64,000 nucleotides of DNA from CAIVAT01 sp037128705 (GCA_037128705.1 JBAXVX010000012.1:41211-105210), one strand, 5' to 3'; numbered from the stretch's first letter, positions 26,640 through 36,545 are shown. Notes: generated by a model not told the origin, from the letters alone. Numbers and translations are program-made.

Positions 26640-28052
26640 ATGCAAAGTATCTACCTCCAATTATTCATCCTGTTGGTCACGATCATTATATTCATCGTGA
26701 TTATTTATATCCTCTGGAAGAGAAACAGGCAACTGGCTGAAGCAGTTTCCAGCAAATCCACTGAACTCGACAAGGCATTTGTCCATAATGAAGAACTGAA
26801 AGACTCCATTGAAACGACCGTACAGGAAAGGATCCAGGGCATCAAAGATGAATTTGAAGAGGGTGAAAAATCCGATTTTACCCTGAAACGGGCCTTGAAA
26901 AGGTCGGAAGAATCCAATTTCATGAAGAATGCCTTTCTCTCCAATATCAGCCATGAAATCAGGACCCCTTTAAATAATATCATCGGTTTCTCAAGCCTTT
27001 TGGAGGCAGAAATATCCCTGCTTGAAAATAAGGAATTGTTCGATTATGCACGCGCTATTTCAGACAGTGGCGACCGGCTGCTGCATCTTTTGAACAACAT
27101 CATAGATATCAGCAAACTGGAGGCGAACGACATGCATATTGTGTTGAAATCATGTGATTTAAACACAATCGTGGCCAATGCGACCCAGCTGTATATTTTC
27201 AAAGCAAATGAACAAAAACTGAAATTGAATTTAAAAACCAATGAGGTTCCGGCAGCATGCGTTGATGAGAAAGGGCTGACTAAGGTCATCAGTGCTGTTG
27301 TTGAAAATGCAATAAAATTTACCCAAAACGGCTTCATTAACGTTTCAACCGAATTTATCAGTGAGAAGGATGAGATCTGCATCCGGGTAAAGGATACCGG
27401 TGTGGGAATCGACCCGTCATACCTGCCATTGATATTCGACCCTTTCAGGCAGGACAGCCTGGGTTATTCAAAAGATTCACAAGGTGCCGGTCTTGGATTA
27501 CCTCTGTCAAAAAGCCTCGTTGAACTGATGCGCGGACGCATTGAAATTGAATCTGCGAAAGGGGTAGGAACAACCGTTACCATCTATTTTCCTCCTGAAA
27601 AGTCAACCAGGGAGGATCCTAATAAAAAGGAGACAACACGGAAACAAAAATTCAAATCATTGCAAGGTCTGGAAATTTTCATTGTTGAAGATGACCTGAT
27701 GAATAAAATTGTTTTATATGAGATGACGAAAGCCCTTGGAAACGTGGTTACTGCAGTCAATGGAGATGAAACAATGAAGATTATGACGGAAACCTACAAT
27801 AGCGGAAAGATCTTTGATATCATGTTGTTTGATATCAATCTTCCTCCGCCCTGGGACGGAACGCGGCTCATGCAGGAAATTCGAAAAAAATGGAAAGAGT
27901 ATAAAACTATTCCGTTCGTGGCACAAACAGCCTATGCCATGGCCGGGGATAAAGAAAAACTTTTGGAATCTGGTTTTGATGATTATATTTCCAAACCGAT
28001 CAACCAGCAGGAACTATACTCTATTATAAAAAATCAACTGAATAAATTTTAA
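26640..28052 (+). CDS. Hybrid sensor histidine kinase with C-terminal receiver domain
   Basis: 470 residues. There is one N-terminal TM (~4-24) with almost no periplasmic part, then a coiled coil (~28-95). HisKA has the phospho-His in SNISHEIRTPLNN. HATPase_c has N box VENAIKF, G1 DTGVGID and G2 GAGLGLPLS. The receiver domain has VEDD, phospho-acceptor Asp in MLFDINLP, T in QTAYA and K in ISKPI. It has no periplasmic sensor and no DNA-binding output. It lies 1 bp before a second hybrid kinase, at the end of the polysaccharide block. Confidence 0.94.
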   Translation: MQSIYLQLFILLVTIIIFIVIIYILWKRNRQLAEAVSSKSTELDKAFVHNEELKDSIETTVQERIQGIKDEFEEGEKSDFTLKRALKRSEESNFMKNAFLSNISHEIRTPLNNIIGFSSLLEAEISLLENKELFDYARAISDSGDRLLHLLNNIIDISKLEANDMHIVLKSCDLNTIVANATQLYIFKANEQKLKLNLKTNEVPAACVDEKGLTKVISAVVENAIKFTQNGFINVSTEFISEKDEICIRVKDTGVGIDPSYLPLIFDPFRQDSLGYSKDSQGAGLGLPLSKSLVELMRGRIEIESAKGVGTTVTIYFPPEKSTREDPNKKETTRKQKFKSLQGLEIFIVEDDLMNKIVLYEMTKALGNVVTAVNGDETMKIMTETYNSGKIFDIMLFDINLPPPWDGTRLMQEIRKKWKEYKTIPFVAQTAYAMAGDKEKLLESGFDDYISKPINQQELYSIIKNQLNKF

Positions 28053-28053
28053 A

Positions 28054-29346
28054 ATGGAAGAATCACAAGGGAATAAAGAAGGGTTTGTTTCGAAAGAAGA
28101 GCATGAAAAGGTGCGCAATGCCCTTCTGAAAGCTAAACAGGAAGCGGAGAATGCCAATAAATCAAAAACCATGTTCCTGGCGAATATGAGTCACGAAATT
28201 CGGACTCCTATGAACAGCATCATCGGGATTTACAATGTACTGAGCCAGACCGAGCTTTCAAGCGAGCAACGTGAATTTCTGGAGATCATAAACATTTCAA
28301 GTGTTAACTTACTCACGATAATAAACGATATTCTGGATTTATCGAAGATTGAAGCTGGTCAGCTGAAACTGGATAAAAAGCCCTTCTTTCTTCAGGAAGA
28401 GATCCACCAGGTGATCAAACTATTATCCATCAAAGCCAAAGGAAAAGGAATTGATCTGTATTCCAAGATCCAGTCAACAGTACCCAACTGTGTTATTGGT
28501 GATCCCGTAAGATTAAAGCAGATCCTGATCAATCTCACCAACAATGCAATAAAATTTACAAATGAAGGACAGGTGGTCGTCTCTGTTGAAACCATGCCAA
28601 TAAAGGGGATCAACCTCAGCGACTTTATCGAATTTGCTCCGGAAAACCTGAAAACCGGTGCCGATTTGGGGCCAGAGGAGGTATTGTTAAAATTCGAAGT
28701 GGTTGATACCGGAATTGGTATTTCTGATGAAGATCAACAGACTTTGTTTAATGATTTTGCTCAGCTTGAGAATTCGGTTGTCAAGCAATTCGAAGGGACA
28801 GGTTTAGGTTTGTCCATTTCCAAGAATCTCACCAGGATGATGAATGGGAGAATCGGGTTACACAGTGAAAAGGGGAAAGGATCGACTTTTTGGTTTACCA
28901 TTGTTTTTGAAAAGGGAGATGAAGAGCAGCTTACCCGTGAGCGTATTGGCATTACCGCTCAGAAAAAAATCCTCCCCCCTCTTTCTATTCTGCTCGTTGA
29001 AGACAACCTGTTAAATCAAAAATTTGCGATGACCAGTCTTCAACGGGCCGGTCACCATGTTGAACTCGCAGAAAACGGAAAATTAGCCGTTGAAAAATTT
29101 AAGAATGCCTCGTATGACCTGATCCTGATGGATATTGCCATGCCAATTATGGACGGTATTGAAGCAACCCGCGTGATTCGTGATCTGGAAAAAGGGGACA
29201 GGCGAATAAAAATTGTTGCTGTAACGGCCCATGTGATGGTTACCGACCGTGAAAAGTGTTTAGCAGCAGGGATGGACGAATATATTTCAAAACCTTATCG
29301 TCCCCATGAATTGATCTCAATAATCGAAAGCCTTGACTGGGACTAA
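28054..29346 (+). CDS. Soluble hybrid histidine kinase with C-terminal receiver domain
   Basis: 430 residues with no TM. A short coiled coil (~15-40) leads into HisKA (LANMSHEIRTPMNS), HATPase_c (NLTNNAIKF, DTGIGISDED, GTGLGLSIS) and a receiver domain (LLVEDNLLNQ, phospho-acceptor in ILMDIAMP, TAHVM, ISKPYRP). It resembles the kinase-receiver cores of BarA/ArcB-like phosphorelays but lacks an Hpt domain. Together with the upstream kinase and the lone receiver at 7370 it could form a phosphorelay controlling polymer synthesis. Confidence 0.94.
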   Translation: MEESQGNKEGFVSKEEHEKVRNALLKAKQEAENANKSKTMFLANMSHEIRTPMNSIIGIYNVLSQTELSSEQREFLEIINISSVNLLTIINDILDLSKIEAGQLKLDKKPFFLQEEIHQVIKLLSIKAKGKGIDLYSKIQSTVPNCVIGDPVRLKQILINLTNNAIKFTNEGQVVVSVETMPIKGINLSDFIEFAPENLKTGADLGPEEVLLKFEVVDTGIGISDEDQQTLFNDFAQLENSVVKQFEGTGLGLSISKNLTRMMNGRIGLHSEKGKGSTFWFTIVFEKGDEEQLTRERIGITAQKKILPPLSILLVEDNLLNQKFAMTSLQRAGHHVELAENGKLAVEKFKNASYDLILMDIAMPIMDGIEATRVIRDLEKGDRRIKIVAVTAHVMVTDREKCLAAGMDEYISKPYRPHELISIIESLDWD

Positions 29347-29370
29347 TGAAATCTTAAAATACTGAGATCA

Positions 29371-32300
29371 TCATATTTTAATGAATTTATAATCAACCTG
29401 CTTCTCCCCTTTTGATATTCTGAGAAAGTAGGTACCTCTTGGAAGTCCGGATAAAGGAATATGGTTTGATATATTCTCAAGGATCATTTGCCTTAAAGCC
29501 ATCCCATTCATATTCAGAATCTGGATCATCAGCCAATCTGCTTTGTTTGACTTCTGCTTAACTATTATTTCATCAGAGGCAGGGTTCGGATAGATTGAAA
29601 ACTGTTTGATTAATTCTTTATCCTGAATTCCGGAACAGGTTATAAAATCTATGTATGCGGTATCCCTGTCCACACAACCATTCTTGGTCACGTAAACCCA
29701 AATTTCATAAACCCCCAGACCATGTCCGACAGAATCAACCGTTGTGGTGGGTTCAACGGAACCATTTGACCATTGATAGTTGTCAAAACCGGTTCCTGCG
29801 TTCAGGGTAATGGAATTTCCGGCGCACAACAGTGAATCAGGAAGCTTTTTGATAACAGGTAGAGGATGAACAATGACCTTGACCGTATCAGTACTGCCAC
29901 ATCCGGTTGAATTGATATAGGTGTACCAAACCACATTGAGACCGGTATCGGCTTTATCCGGAAAAAATTGCTCACCAACCAACCCTGGTGAAGTTGAGCC
30001 CAAAGTTCCGCCGGCCGGAGTACCATTCAAGGTTGCAACCCAGTCATTGGTGCAGTAAGACGGCAATAAACCATACAGGTGGGCGACCGGGAACTGAATG
30101 ACAGTGATCAGGGTACTGTCGCTGGCAGTGCATCCATACGTATTGGTCACAGCGACCGTATAATATCGGGTCGCAGTGGGTGCAACGGTAATCGAGGCCA
30201 GTGTATCGCCCGGGTTTCCGGTATTCCATTTAAAATGAGGGCCGTCTTTTGCGGTCAGTTTTACACTTTTGCCGGCGCAAATGGAAGTATCAGGGGGTAA
30301 CCCCGGGATCGGAAAAGGATGCCGTACAAGAATGATACTGTCCCTGTTCACGTTTCCAAGCGGATTAATGCAGGTGATAATATATTTGGTCGTGGTATCG
30401 GGTGCAACAATCGGATTAAAAATTGTGGAATCTGAAATAGACGAATCGTATGGTATTGATTTCCAAATTATTATATCATTATCAAGGGTATCGAGTAACG
30501 AAAGCATGATGGGAACCCCGCTGCAGGCAGAAGGAATGGGTGCTGAGGTAAACTTCATAAAGCAACTGTCCCTGAGTCCATCGGGTGCATGGGCCACCAG
30601 ATAAGCACTATCCTTTCCGCTCCAGAATGAAACAGGTTTCATGACCTTCAGGATCATTCCGGGCAATATGGTTAAATTAACAGAATGGTTCCCTTGAATG
30701 GTCCAGTTTATCGACGAAGGGGAATAAAGAGAACTGATGACCAGGGTATTTAAATCGACAGAGGCAAATGGTTCATTGGCAACTATTTTTTGCTCAGGAT
30801 ACTGGTTTTGTTTCAGGAAACCTGCTGAGCGAAGGGCCATTCCACTAATCATCACAGTATCCGGATTTTGGCCCTCATTTTTTATCAGAATATTAACCAG
30901 GGATGCGGATTCAGGGACCTGAACGATAAGTTGTTTGTAAACCCAGTTGTTTGTATCAACCTGAATTTCAAGTATTTGCTTTATCCCTGATTCGGGAAAG
31001 GTGAAGTCAATCAGAACCTTGCTTGTATCATGGGCTGTTCTCCTGACCCAGATGGAAAATTTATTGGAGCCTTTTTCCAGTCCTCCAAGTCCACTAATCT
31101 GACAGATATCACCAGCTCCGGGGATAATGAAGCATCGTCCTCCGCTTTCATCAACACCGCCGTATGTCTGAAATATCCCGCCAAAGGTTGTATCCTGATC
31201 AAAACCGTCGGGGAACGCATCATTATCAAGATCAACATTGAGTTTCGGAAATATGTTAACAACCCTTGATGGAATGCTGTCATACACCAGGCTGCTCCAT
31301 TCACCATACGTTTTTACCGGGATGTTGCTTGCATCACACCAGGTCAGAAGGCTGTCGACCCGTTGGAGGTAAGAGGTCCAATTGCCCTGAACCTGTGATA
31401 AATAGGACACATCTACTTTTACAAAATGTTTAGCGAAGGAATTTGCAATTCTCGACAAATTCCATTTAAAATCATGATTTTCAATGGAAATATCTCCGGA
31501 TTGTAACGAAAATTGTTTTATTTTACTGGTATTCACTTCATTATAACAAAAATATGCGGAGTTAATGAAATTAGATCCGGTCGTAAAATGCAATGAATCA
31601 CCCATTTTCGATTTAATGTCGTAGGCATTAAGCCATGGCATCTGTCCTACCGGGTGAATCCAGGTAACCGGGCGCGGAATGGTCAGGTCATCAAATAATT
31701 TCAATGAGCGCACACCCAGTAACTGGATGGAGTAGGGATTCATTTTAACATCCCTCGGCGTCAGTTTGTGATAACTTGCCCACCATAAGGTACCGAGGTC
31801 CTTCGGTTCACCCCAAAAGGATTTCAATTTCAGTGTATCCGGATCATTGGGATTTTTATTCTGCAAATCATACCAGAGATAGACCTTCTTTTTTGAACTT
31901 ATATAAAATGCAAAGTAATACGGATCGCCGTTCAGGTTGGCAAATTCACCAGGGTTTACACTGATAACCTGATTCCCTGAAATATTCAACTGTCCCTCGC
32001 CGTGACCATAGGTAGTATCAACCGAGGTGTACTTCAAGCAAACCTGTGGGCCATTGAAATGATCGACACCCCAGTTGTTTGAATAAAGGGAGGTATCCTG
32101 AACATTGAGCAAAGTAAAATATTGTGTTTGATGTGTCGGTGTATTATCCATCACCTCATGCCCCATGGCAATGAACTCTTTGAGTCGTGTGACATAGGGA
32201 GGTGACGCTGGAAGGGTCCAGGAGGTAATGGCAAGGCAGAAATTTTTGTTGTGCCGGTTGAATACGGAATCAAACTGATTCAATTTTGTTAACGATGGAT

Positions 32301-32457
32301 TATCATCAACCCTGAAACACAATCCTCCTGTTTTTGTGCTGTTCTGGCTTAGGGCCGAAAGGTGGCAAATGATCAGGAGAAGGATAATCAGCCCGGGCCT
32401 CTTACCTGCCTGATCTTTATGCAGACCACAGAAATTGCTTATCAGATTATCTGGCAT
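29371..32457 (-). CDS. Large secreted protein with NodB/polysaccharide-deacetylase-like domain and T9SS type A CTD
   Basis: 1028 residues from an ATG at 32457 that overlaps the upstream gene by 11 bp. A longer frame exists but would lose the signal peptide (hydrophobic LIILLLIICHLSALS). Residues ~45-380 resemble a NodB domain: FRVDD fits motif 1, and GHEVMDNTPTH fits motif 2, although the first metal His is Asn. Ig/PKD-like modules follow (~690-900) with repeated DTSICAGKSVKLTA-type starts. A type A CTD ends the protein (FSIYPNPASDEIIV and a terminal FIKI strand). It is probably a cell-surface glycan-binding or modifying protein. Confidence 0.78.
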   Translation of the reverse strand: MPDNLISNFCGLHKDQAGKRPGLIILLLIICHLSALSQNSTKTGGLCFRVDDNPSLTKLNQFDSVFNRHNKNFCLAITSWTLPASPPYVTRLKEFIAMGHEVMDNTPTHQTQYFTLLNVQDTSLYSNNWGVDHFNGPQVCLKYTSVDTTYGHGEGQLNISGNQVISVNPGEFANLNGDPYYFAFYISSKKKVYLWYDLQNKNPNDPDTLKLKSFWGEPKDLGTLWWASYHKLTPRDVKMNPYSIQLLGVRSLKLFDDLTIPRPVTWIHPVGQMPWLNAYDIKSKMGDSLHFTTGSNFINSAYFCYNEVNTSKIKQFSLQSGDISIENHDFKWNLSRIANSFAKHFVKVDVSYLSQVQGNWTSYLQRVDSLLTWCDASNIPVKTYGEWSSLVYDSIPSRVVNIFPKLNVDLDNDAFPDGFDQDTTFGGIFQTYGGVDESGGRCFIIPGAGDICQISGLGGLEKGSNKFSIWVRRTAHDTSKVLIDFTFPESGIKQILEIQVDTNNWVYKQLIVQVPESASLVNILIKNEGQNPDTVMISGMALRSAGFLKQNQYPEQKIVANEPFASVDLNTLVISSLYSPSSINWTIQGNHSVNLTILPGMILKVMKPVSFWSGKDSAYLVAHAPDGLRDSCFMKFTSAPIPSACSGVPIMLSLLDTLDNDIIIWKSIPYDSSISDSTIFNPIVAPDTTTKYIITCINPLGNVNRDSIILVRHPFPIPGLPPDTSICAGKSVKLTAKDGPHFKWNTGNPGDTLASITVAPTATRYYTVAVTNTYGCTASDSTLITVIQFPVAHLYGLLPSYCTNDWVATLNGTPAGGTLGSTSPGLVGEQFFPDKADTGLNVVWYTYINSTGCGSTDTVKVIVHPLPVIKKLPDSLLCAGNSITLNAGTGFDNYQWSNGSVEPTTTVDSVGHGLGVYEIWVYVTKNGCVDRDTAYIDFITCSGIQDKELIKQFSIYPNPASDEIIVKQKSNKADWLMIQILNMNGMALRQMILENISNHIPLSGLPRGTYFLRISKGEKQVDYKFIKI

Positions 32458-33382
32458 AGTCTTTAATTTGTAAGACCTTTTTAGGCTTTGCTGTTCCTCC
32501 AAGGCGATATCCCAATGTCACTTCATGATTCCCGCCACTCGCTCCCACCATTGAAGAACCCAGGAATTCGTAAGTATAATTAATATCTACACAGTTTATT
32601 ATTTCCAATCCGGCATTCACCCCAATCACACTGGGTTTCCTGTATAACATACCAAGCCAGTAACTGTCTTTGAATTTTACAACTGCGCTCACCTCAATGG
32701 TCCAAGGAACTTGCTGGACATACCTGTACAGGAGATCAAATTTCAATTTCCAGTCCTCATTCAACACAAGGGTATAGTTTGAGTATATCAGGAAATTCCT
32801 GCTCATGGTAAGAACATTCTGATAAGGCGATTCCACGTAAAATGAACGGTTATTAAAAAGCATTGGAAAGGCAATGCTAAAATTAAAATCCCGGAAAGTA
32901 TATAAAAGACTGGCGCCAACATTAAAATAGGATTCGGTTCTGTTGGTTTGGTTGATCAGCATGGGGTCGGTCGGATCTTTGACAATAATAGAGGAGAGAT
33001 CCATTGAATTCTGATACATCGCTGCGCTGATGCCAAAACTGAGGAAATGTAATTTGGCAAGTTGCAAATGGTAGGCATAATGGAGGTTGACCGAGAAATT
33101 TTTATAAATTCCCGCTTTATTCATGATCAAACTGCCGCCAACGCCCATTTTTTTTCCGATGGCCCCGTCAATATTAACATTCCCGATTATCGGAGAACCG
33201 TCGAGCCTGGGTTCCTGTGACCGGTGAGTGACATATGCCTGGAAAACATTGTATTTGCCTGAAAATGCAGTGGAAATAGAGGCTGGATTTAAAAGGTAGT
33301 TGTCAAGAACAGGAAGCTGCTGAGCCTGTACTGAAGAGCACAAAGAAAGGAAGAAGAATAACCTGAATATGATTTTTCTCAT
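32447..33382 (-). CDS. PorP/SprF-like type IX secretion membrane protein
   Basis: 311 residues with a signal peptide (~1-20, ending VQAQQ). The sequence is rich in alternating beta strands typical of an outer-membrane barrel, and the start of the mature region (LPVLDNYLLNPASISTAFSG) is characteristic of the PorP/SprF family. SprF-like proteins are needed for export of adjacent type B CTD substrates in Flavobacterium. Here the gene sits 4 bp inside the end of a type B CTD gene and just upstream of a type A one, so it is probably their dedicated partner. Confidence 0.9.
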   Translation of the reverse strand: MRKIIFRLFFFLSLCSSVQAQQLPVLDNYLLNPASISTAFSGKYNVFQAYVTHRSQEPRLDGSPIIGNVNIDGAIGKKMGVGGSLIMNKAGIYKNFSVNLHYAYHLQLAKLHFLSFGISAAMYQNSMDLSSIIVKDPTDPMLINQTNRTESYFNVGASLLYTFRDFNFSIAFPMLFNNRSFYVESPYQNVLTMSRNFLIYSNYTLVLNEDWKLKFDLLYRYVQQVPWTIEVSAVVKFKDSYWLGMLYRKPSVIGVNAGLEIINCVDINYTYEFLGSSMVGASGGNHEVTLGYRLGGTAKPKKVLQIKDYAR

Positions 33383-34440
33383 TTCAGAATATTTACAGTG
33401 CCTTGCAACAGGATATCATCGAAACACCTTACAAAATAATAATAGGTGTCATTTGCCAGTGCTTGACCTTTATAGGTACCGTCCCATTCATTCCCATAAA
33501 CAGAATTTGAGAAAATCTTCTCCCCCGACCGGCTGTAAACGGTTGCATCACAGGGGCCAACAGAGAGCAGGTTCAGAATCTCCCATCGGTCGTTCATGCC
33601 ATCCCCATTTGGAGTGAACAGGGTCATGATCATGGGAGCTTTTCCATACTTATTTACCTGGATTGTGAAATTTTTCATTGCGGAACACCCGCCTGAATAG
33701 GCTTTCACCCAATAACTGCCTTTGGTTTTGATTACAATGGAACTTGCAGTTGAACCTGTTGACCAGCGGATGCTGTCATACGTTCCCTGAACATAGGCAA
33801 TGACGCTGTCGCCTACGAGGAAGATGGTGTCTCCACTGAATCTTAAGTCAATGGTTACCGCTGCCCCAATGGTTACATAGTGGGTTAGCGAATCAATGCA
33901 ACCATATTGAGTATAATTCCGGAGTTTAACGTTATAAGCTCTTGCCGAGTCGAATACATGAACAGGATTCTGTTCGTACGACGGATCAGTGCCATCACCA
34001 AATTCCCAAATGTGCGCAATGATATAATCGCCGGTAACTTTTGACTTATCAACAAATTGTAATTGCTGACCAATGCAGCCATTTGGAGCAGTAAAATCCA
34101 CCACCAGTTCCCCAACAGATACAAGCTTATAAATGGCTTTGGATTCTCCCCCCGATGTCAATACCTTCAGCCCTACATCGTGTGATCCCGGAGTAAACAG
34201 GTGGTTTACAACTTCACCCGTGGCATCATCAAATTTTCCGTCTCCATTCAGATCCCACAATTGTAAAATAATGCTGTCGCCTGATACAACTGCCAAACTC
34301 GTAAGGGTTGTCACATTACCGGAACAAACAGAGGGTGCATTAAAATCGACAATCAACGTACCCCCGGAGTCTGGCAATGCAACAACCCGTACTGTAACAA
34401 AAAGAAAAGAAATGAAAACAAATGAAAGCAGGCTTTTCAA
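33379..34440 (-). CDS. PKD-domain protein with gliding-motility-type (type B) T9SS CTD
   Basis: 353 residues with a signal peptide (~1-21). Two PKD/Ig-like modules follow: ~28-115 (DLNGDGKFDDATGE) and ~112-195 (WEFGDGTDPSYEQNPVH, the classical PKD turn). A third strand-rich module precedes the C-terminal type B sorting domain (TLFTPNGDGMNDRW, VYSRSGEKIF, EWDGTYKGQALANDTYYY). It is probably a surface-displayed adhesin or scaffold. Its stop overlaps the ATG of the PorP/SprF-like gene. Confidence 0.9.
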   Translation of the reverse strand: MKSLLSFVFISFLFVTVRVVALPDSGGTLIVDFNAPSVCSGNVTTLTSLAVVSGDSIILQLWDLNGDGKFDDATGEVVNHLFTPGSHDVGLKVLTSGGESKAIYKLVSVGELVVDFTAPNGCIGQQLQFVDKSKVTGDYIIAHIWEFGDGTDPSYEQNPVHVFDSARAYNVKLRNYTQYGCIDSLTHYVTIGAAVTIDLRFSGDTIFLVGDSVIAYVQGTYDSIRWSTGSTASSIVIKTKGSYWVKAYSGGCSAMKNFTIQVNKYGKAPMIMTLFTPNGDGMNDRWEILNLLSVGPCDATVYSRSGEKIFSNSVYGNEWDGTYKGQALANDTYYYFVRCFDDILLQGTVNILK

Positions 34441-34459
34441 TTGTCAGTGTTTAAATTTA

Positions 34460-35758
34460 TTATTTAACATCAAGTAATTCGACATCGAACACAAGGGTGG
34501 AAAAGGGAGGAATTGTTCCCATATCACGATCGCCATAGGCAATGTTTGAAGGGATAACCATGATGGCTTTACCACCAACATTCATTAAAGCAATTCCTTC
34601 ATCCCAGCCTTTGATCACCTGTCCCTTGCCCAGTGTAAATTCGAAGGGTTCATTGCGGTCGCGCGATGAATCAAATTTAGTTCCATTCAGCAGGGTTCCG
34701 GTATAATGAACTTTCACCTTTTTGCCTGCAACTGCTTTCGCTCCGGTTCCTTTAACTTTTTCAACATAGATTAAACCACTGGGTGTTGGCTGTGCAGTGA
34801 TATTTTTATCCTTCAGGTATTTTTTCATTAGGGTTCCCTCCTGCTGTTTATTAGTTTCGCTTTTTAGTTCCGTCTTTTTTTTTTCAGTTGCCTGCTGCTT
34901 ATCATGATCGGCCTTTGACTGAACATCAATGATCTCCAGATCATAAACGATTGTGGAATAAGGCGGTACCATAGCACCCCGGCCCATTTCGCCAAATGCG
35001 ATTTTTGAAGGAACAACGAGTGTAGCCTTGCCGCCTTTCAGCATTTTGCTAACACCTTCTTCGAACCCGGGGGTGTCAAAGCGCTTGCCGTATTCAAACT
35101 GCATGGGTTCGCCGCGATCGTATGAGGAGAAAATTTGTTTTCCATCAATGAGCGACACTTTGAATTGAGCTTTTATCCAGCAACCTGAATCAACTTTCAT
35201 TCCTTTACCCTGCACGGATTCAATGAAGTACAATCCCGAAGGTGCAGGTGTAACGGTAATTTTTTTCTCCTCGATATACTTCTTCAACGCATCTTCTTCT
35301 TTCTTCATCATTGAAGCCGGAGAATCGACTGAAAGTAAAGAAATGTAAAAATGAATTACACTGTTACTGTCGATAAACGGAGGACGTTTGGGCTGACGAA
35401 AAGTCTTCGTAAAAAGTGAATCAGCATTTACAATGAAATCGGCACTGTCGCCTGGCGATAACATACGAATTCCTTCATAAATATCCCCTTTAAACTCTGA
35501 TGCCGGCAATTGAAAGCGGATGGGATTTCCCATGGCAGCTTTGCTGTTAAATAAAATCGAATCTTTATAAGCATAACGCATGGTCAGCGATACCCAATCT
35601 CCAACTTTGGCCTTGACGGTATCCTTACTAACCTTAAACAACTTGTAATATAACCCAGTATCCGTTTTGTCATAACCGGCATACTTAGATGAACAAGCCA
35701 ACATAGTCAATGCAACCAACATCACAATGACCAACGGATTCACAACCACTTTTTTCAT
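34460..35758 (-). CDS. Lipoprotein with three FKBP-type peptidyl-prolyl isomerase domains
   Basis: 432 residues from the ATG at 35758; an ATG at 35767 is also possible. Signal peptide II ends in LTMLAC, so it is a lipoprotein. Three FKBP modules can be read: a divergent one (~35-130, with VGDWVSLTMRYAYKD and MLSPGDSADFIV), and two typical ones (~170-265, with LKGGKATLVVPSKIAFGE and PPYSTIVYDLEI; ~335-430, with VKVHYTGTLLNG, IPSNIAYGD and PPFSTLVFDVEL). The family folds exported proteins. Its length and triple layout are unusual beside the single-domain neighbour. Confidence 0.9.
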   Translation of the reverse strand: MKKVVVNPLVIVMLVALTMLACSSKYAGYDKTDTGLYYKLFKVSKDTVKAKVGDWVSLTMRYAYKDSILFNSKAAMGNPIRFQLPASEFKGDIYEGIRMLSPGDSADFIVNADSLFTKTFRQPKRPPFIDSNSVIHFYISLLSVDSPASMMKKEEDALKKYIEEKKITVTPAPSGLYFIESVQGKGMKVDSGCWIKAQFKVSLIDGKQIFSSYDRGEPMQFEYGKRFDTPGFEEGVSKMLKGGKATLVVPSKIAFGEMGRGAMVPPYSTIVYDLEIIDVQSKADHDKQQATEKKKTELKSETNKQQEGTLMKKYLKDKNITAQPTPSGLIYVEKVKGTGAKAVAGKKVKVHYTGTLLNGTKFDSSRDRNEPFEFTLGKGQVIKGWDEGIALMNVGGKAIMVIPSNIAYGDRDMGTIPPFSTLVFDVELLDVK

Positions 35759-35980
35759 ACTTTGCATTTTAAACTTTAGGTTAATATTTGATTGATTAAA
35801 TGATAATAATGATGCAATACCCATCGATTCAAGGCATTGCATCAAATAAAATACTAAAGATGTGCAATCATCGGCACATCTCTTTGACCACCTCAAGATA
35901 GTAAAGTCCTGCCTTGGTGTTCATCCTGAACAAATTTATTTTTTCAACATTTTTTGAACTGATACATTGATCTGATTCCT

Positions 35981-36544
35981 TCATTTATTTGCCCGTTTTA
36001 CACCCAGCAATTCTATGTCATAAACCAGGATTGCCCTTGGGGGAACCCTGTCCTGGTCTCCAGCCAGTCCGAAAGCAAGATAAGACGGAACAACGAGTTT
36101 AGCACGCTCCCCCGGCTTCATCAAGATTACGCCTTCCTCGAGTCCATTGGGAACTCTTCTTTTCCCAATTTCAAATTCAAAAGGGGCCAATGAGTCAGAT
36201 TTATAAACCAGATCACCATTTAAAAGTCGAACGCTGTAATTGATCCTGGCCAATTCTCCTTTTTTTGCACTGGCACCCTTCCCTGTTGTATATATCATGT
36301 ATCGCAACCCGGTTGTGGTTGTGCTCATCTTCCATTGATACCGGTCTATAAAATCCTCTATTTCCCGGCTCTCCTCCTGAACGATCCGTTGGTTATATTG
36401 AATTAATGAATCATTCATCATACCTATGGTTTGTTTGGTTTCCGGCCGCTCTTTTGATTCATTGCACGAGAGAAATACAAATAGAATCAGGGAAAAAATC
36501 ACCAGGAACCGGATCCGTAAAAAGATGTGATTCTTTGCTTCCAA
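35981..36544 (-). CDS. FKBP-type peptidyl-prolyl isomerase lipoprotein (GldI-like)
   Basis: 187 residues. The signal peptide ends in the lipobox VFLSC. One FKBP domain (~75-185) shows ARINYSVRLLNGDLVY, KPGERAKLVVPSYLAFG and VPPRAILVYDIELLG. Size, lipobox and neighbourhood (NrnA-like and ndk genes) match GldI-like proteins of Bacteroidota, which are folding catalysts associated with gliding and T9SS function. It lies 1 bp after the NrnA-like gene, so the two are co-transcribed. The 223 bp before the triple-FKBP gene hold no ORF. Confidence 0.88.
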   Translation of the reverse strand: MEAKNHIFLRIRFLVIFSLILFVFLSCNESKERPETKQTIGMMNDSLIQYNQRIVQEESREIEDFIDRYQWKMSTTTTGLRYMIYTTGKGASAKKGELARINYSVRLLNGDLVYKSDSLAPFEFEIGKRRVPNGLEEGVILMKPGERAKLVVPSYLAFGLAGDQDRVPPRAILVYDIELLGVKRANK

Positions 36545-36545
36545 A

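Noticed and set aside
29354..29381. TTAAAATA...TATTTTAA hairpin between converging genes as a terminator
   Set aside because: The stem is pure A/T with no T run, and part lies in the coding end, so it is too weak to list.
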